A DNA stretch of 31,389 nucleotides from the NCBI GenBank assembly GCA_944385645.1, contig CALWYA010000002.1, positions 1 to 31,389 of the forward strand. Direction: 5' to 3'. Below, piece after piece: positions 30,263 through 31,389 of this stretch. Source of the stretch: an uncultured Oscillospiraceae bacterium. GTDB taxonomy: Bacteria; Bacillota; Clostridia; Oscillospirales; Oscillospiraceae. The notes under the pieces are model-generated. The model saw nothing but the letters and a program-made list of their open reading frames with translations. It had not been told where the DNA came from and ran no database searches. The position numbers and the translations under genes were made by a program. The number at the start of each line of letters is the position of its first letter. The stretch's first letter is position 1.

Positions 30263-31045
30263 ATGAAAATCAATGTGTTACGGGCCGACCCGGCGGGCAA
30301 TATCACGCTGTTCGTCCTCTCCCCCGTTCCGCGGGAGGAGCGCACCCGGGTGGCCGGAAAGCTCATGGACATGGCCGACTTCAAGGCCGAGCAGGTGGGC
30401 TTTGTCTGCCCCCCCACCCAGGGGGCCCTGGCCCGCATGGAGATGGCCGGCGGAGAGTTCTGCGGCAACGCCACCCGGGCCTTCGGCATGTACACCGCCC
30501 AGACTCACGGCGGTCTGTCCCAGCCCCTGGTGGAGGTCAGCGGCTGTGACCACCCGGTGACGGTGGACGTGGACCTGGCGGCGGGGACGTCCCGGGCCCA
30601 GATGCCCCTGCCCGTGTGGGTGCGCCCCGCCCAGGTGGGGGAGGTCCGAGGCACCCTGGTCCACCTGGGAGGGATCGCCCACCTGGTGGTGGAGGATGTG
30701 GAGCCCAGCATGGACTTCTTTGACCGGGCGGAGCACCTGTTCCAGGACATCGAAGGGCTGGACGCCTACGGCGTCATTTTCCTGGAGCCGGCCACCGGCA
30801 AGATGACCCCGCTGGTGAAGGTGCCCGCCGCCAACACCCTGGTGTGGGAGGGCAGCTGCGGCTCGGGTTCTCTGGCCTGCGCCGTGGCCCAGAGCCAGGG
30901 GGCCCCCGACGGCCCCTTCGAGCGGGACTACATCCAGCCCGCCGGAGTGGTCCGGGCCACCGCCGTCCGCCAGGGCGGCCAGGTGACTGCCGCCTATATC
31001 GGCGGTCCCGTCTCCCTGGACGATCCGGTGGAAGTGGAGCTGTAA
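30263..31045 (+). CDS. DapF-fold amino acid racemase, CntK/histidine-racemase-like
   Basis: A 260-residue two-cysteine racemase with the DapF fold. The residues fit CntK of Staphylococcus (histidine racemase for staphylopine) better than diaminopimelate epimerase: DPAGNITLFV (9-18) replaces the GNDF motif, EQVGFV (43-48), MAGGEFCGNATRAFG (61-75, C67), EVSGC (91-95) and VWEGSCGSGS (194-203, C199). C67 and C199 are the expected acid/base pair. It follows hutH and a permease gene, so D/L-histidine interconversion is the best guess. No CntL/CntM partner is here. GAGGAG precedes the ATG. Confidence 0.85.
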   Translation: MKINVLRADPAGNITLFVLSPVPREERTRVAGKLMDMADFKAEQVGFVCPPTQGALARMEMAGGEFCGNATRAFGMYTAQTHGGLSQPLVEVSGCDHPVTVDVDLAAGTSRAQMPLPVWVRPAQVGEVRGTLVHLGGIAHLVVEDVEPSMDFFDRAEHLFQDIEGLDAYGVIFLEPATGKMTPLVKVPAANTLVWEGSCGSGSLACAVAQSQGAPDGPFERDYIQPAGVVRATAVRQGGQVTAAYIGGPVSLDDPVEVEL

Positions 31046-31060
31046 GCGGAAAAATGGAAG

Positions 31061-31095
31061 AGCGGGGCGACCGGCCAAAGGCCGGTCGCCCCGCT
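31061..31095. terminator. Convergent hairpin between racemase and lepA
   Basis: A 16-bp perfect stem (31061-31076 with 31080-31095, loop AAA). On the minus strand a T-run follows after a few bases; on the plus strand the T content is poor, so it most likely ends lepA transcripts. Confidence 0.7.
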
Positions 31096-31099
31096 CTGA

Positions 31100-31389
<290 letters not shown>

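Noticed and set aside
30263..31045. Diaminopimelate epimerase DapF
   Set aside because: The GNDF motif is absent and the residues around both cysteines read like CntK; the neighbours are histidine genes.

Overview
The window looks like chromosome of a GC-rich, anaerobic, low-GC-phylum clostridium, most likely an Oscillospiraceae gut bacterium of the Flavonifractor/Pseudoflavonifractor/Lawsonibacter type. This is inferred from gene content (HemZ-type radical SAM protein, recJ-rel-dtd-MBL-hemZ order, the yab sporulation-type order, anaerobic histidine use), the strong G/C third-position bias, and Gram-positive ribosome binding sites. No rRNA, tRNA, CRISPR array or complete transposase gene was seen.

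Layout. (1) 1-5931, minus strand: a cell-wall cluster read right to left. It contains an alanine-racemase-fold protein that has lost its PLP lysine, a D-aspartate ligase of the Enterococcus Asl type, an Asp/Glu racemase, and a MurE ligase fused in frame to an acetylglutamate-kinase domain that runs off the left edge. The set fits a peptidoglycan with a D-Asp bridge. The kinase fusion raises the possibility that residue 3 of the stem is ornithine. (2) 5971-14237, plus strand: zinc-ribbon protein, purine nucleoside phosphorylase, small protein, MTA/SAH deaminase, SpoVB/MurJ-like flippase, MazG, HU, RqcP, ApbE lipoprotein, NusG-domain-II protein and Gx-transporter-like membrane protein. (3) 14238-15285: a repeat-rich stretch, then a small AT-rich accessory patch with a ribbon-helix-helix gene and a divergent cysteine-rich mini-protein sharing an operator region. 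(4) 15286-26536, minus strand: recJ, rel, dtd, MBL hydrolase, hemZ, a uridine-kinase-like protein, a GH13 amylase-type enzyme and a membrane-anchored XRE regulator. (5) 26986-31045, plus strand: a structured leader, a YuiF-type permease, histidine ammonia-lyase and a CntK-like histidine racemase. (6) 31100-31389, minus strand: the C-terminus of LepA.

Two repeat systems run through the intergenic spaces. One is a set of purine-rich repeats with a strict 7-bp period but four different unit sequences, often as inverted pairs that touch or supply stop codons. The other is a family of hairpin cassettes framed by GTAGGG(G)/CCCCTAC whose stem arms change sequence between copies but stay complementary.

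D-amino-acid chemistry recurs: an Asp racemase and D-Asp ligase, a histidine-racemase-like protein, a degenerate alanine racemase and a D-aminoacyl-tRNA deacylase all lie within 31 kb.
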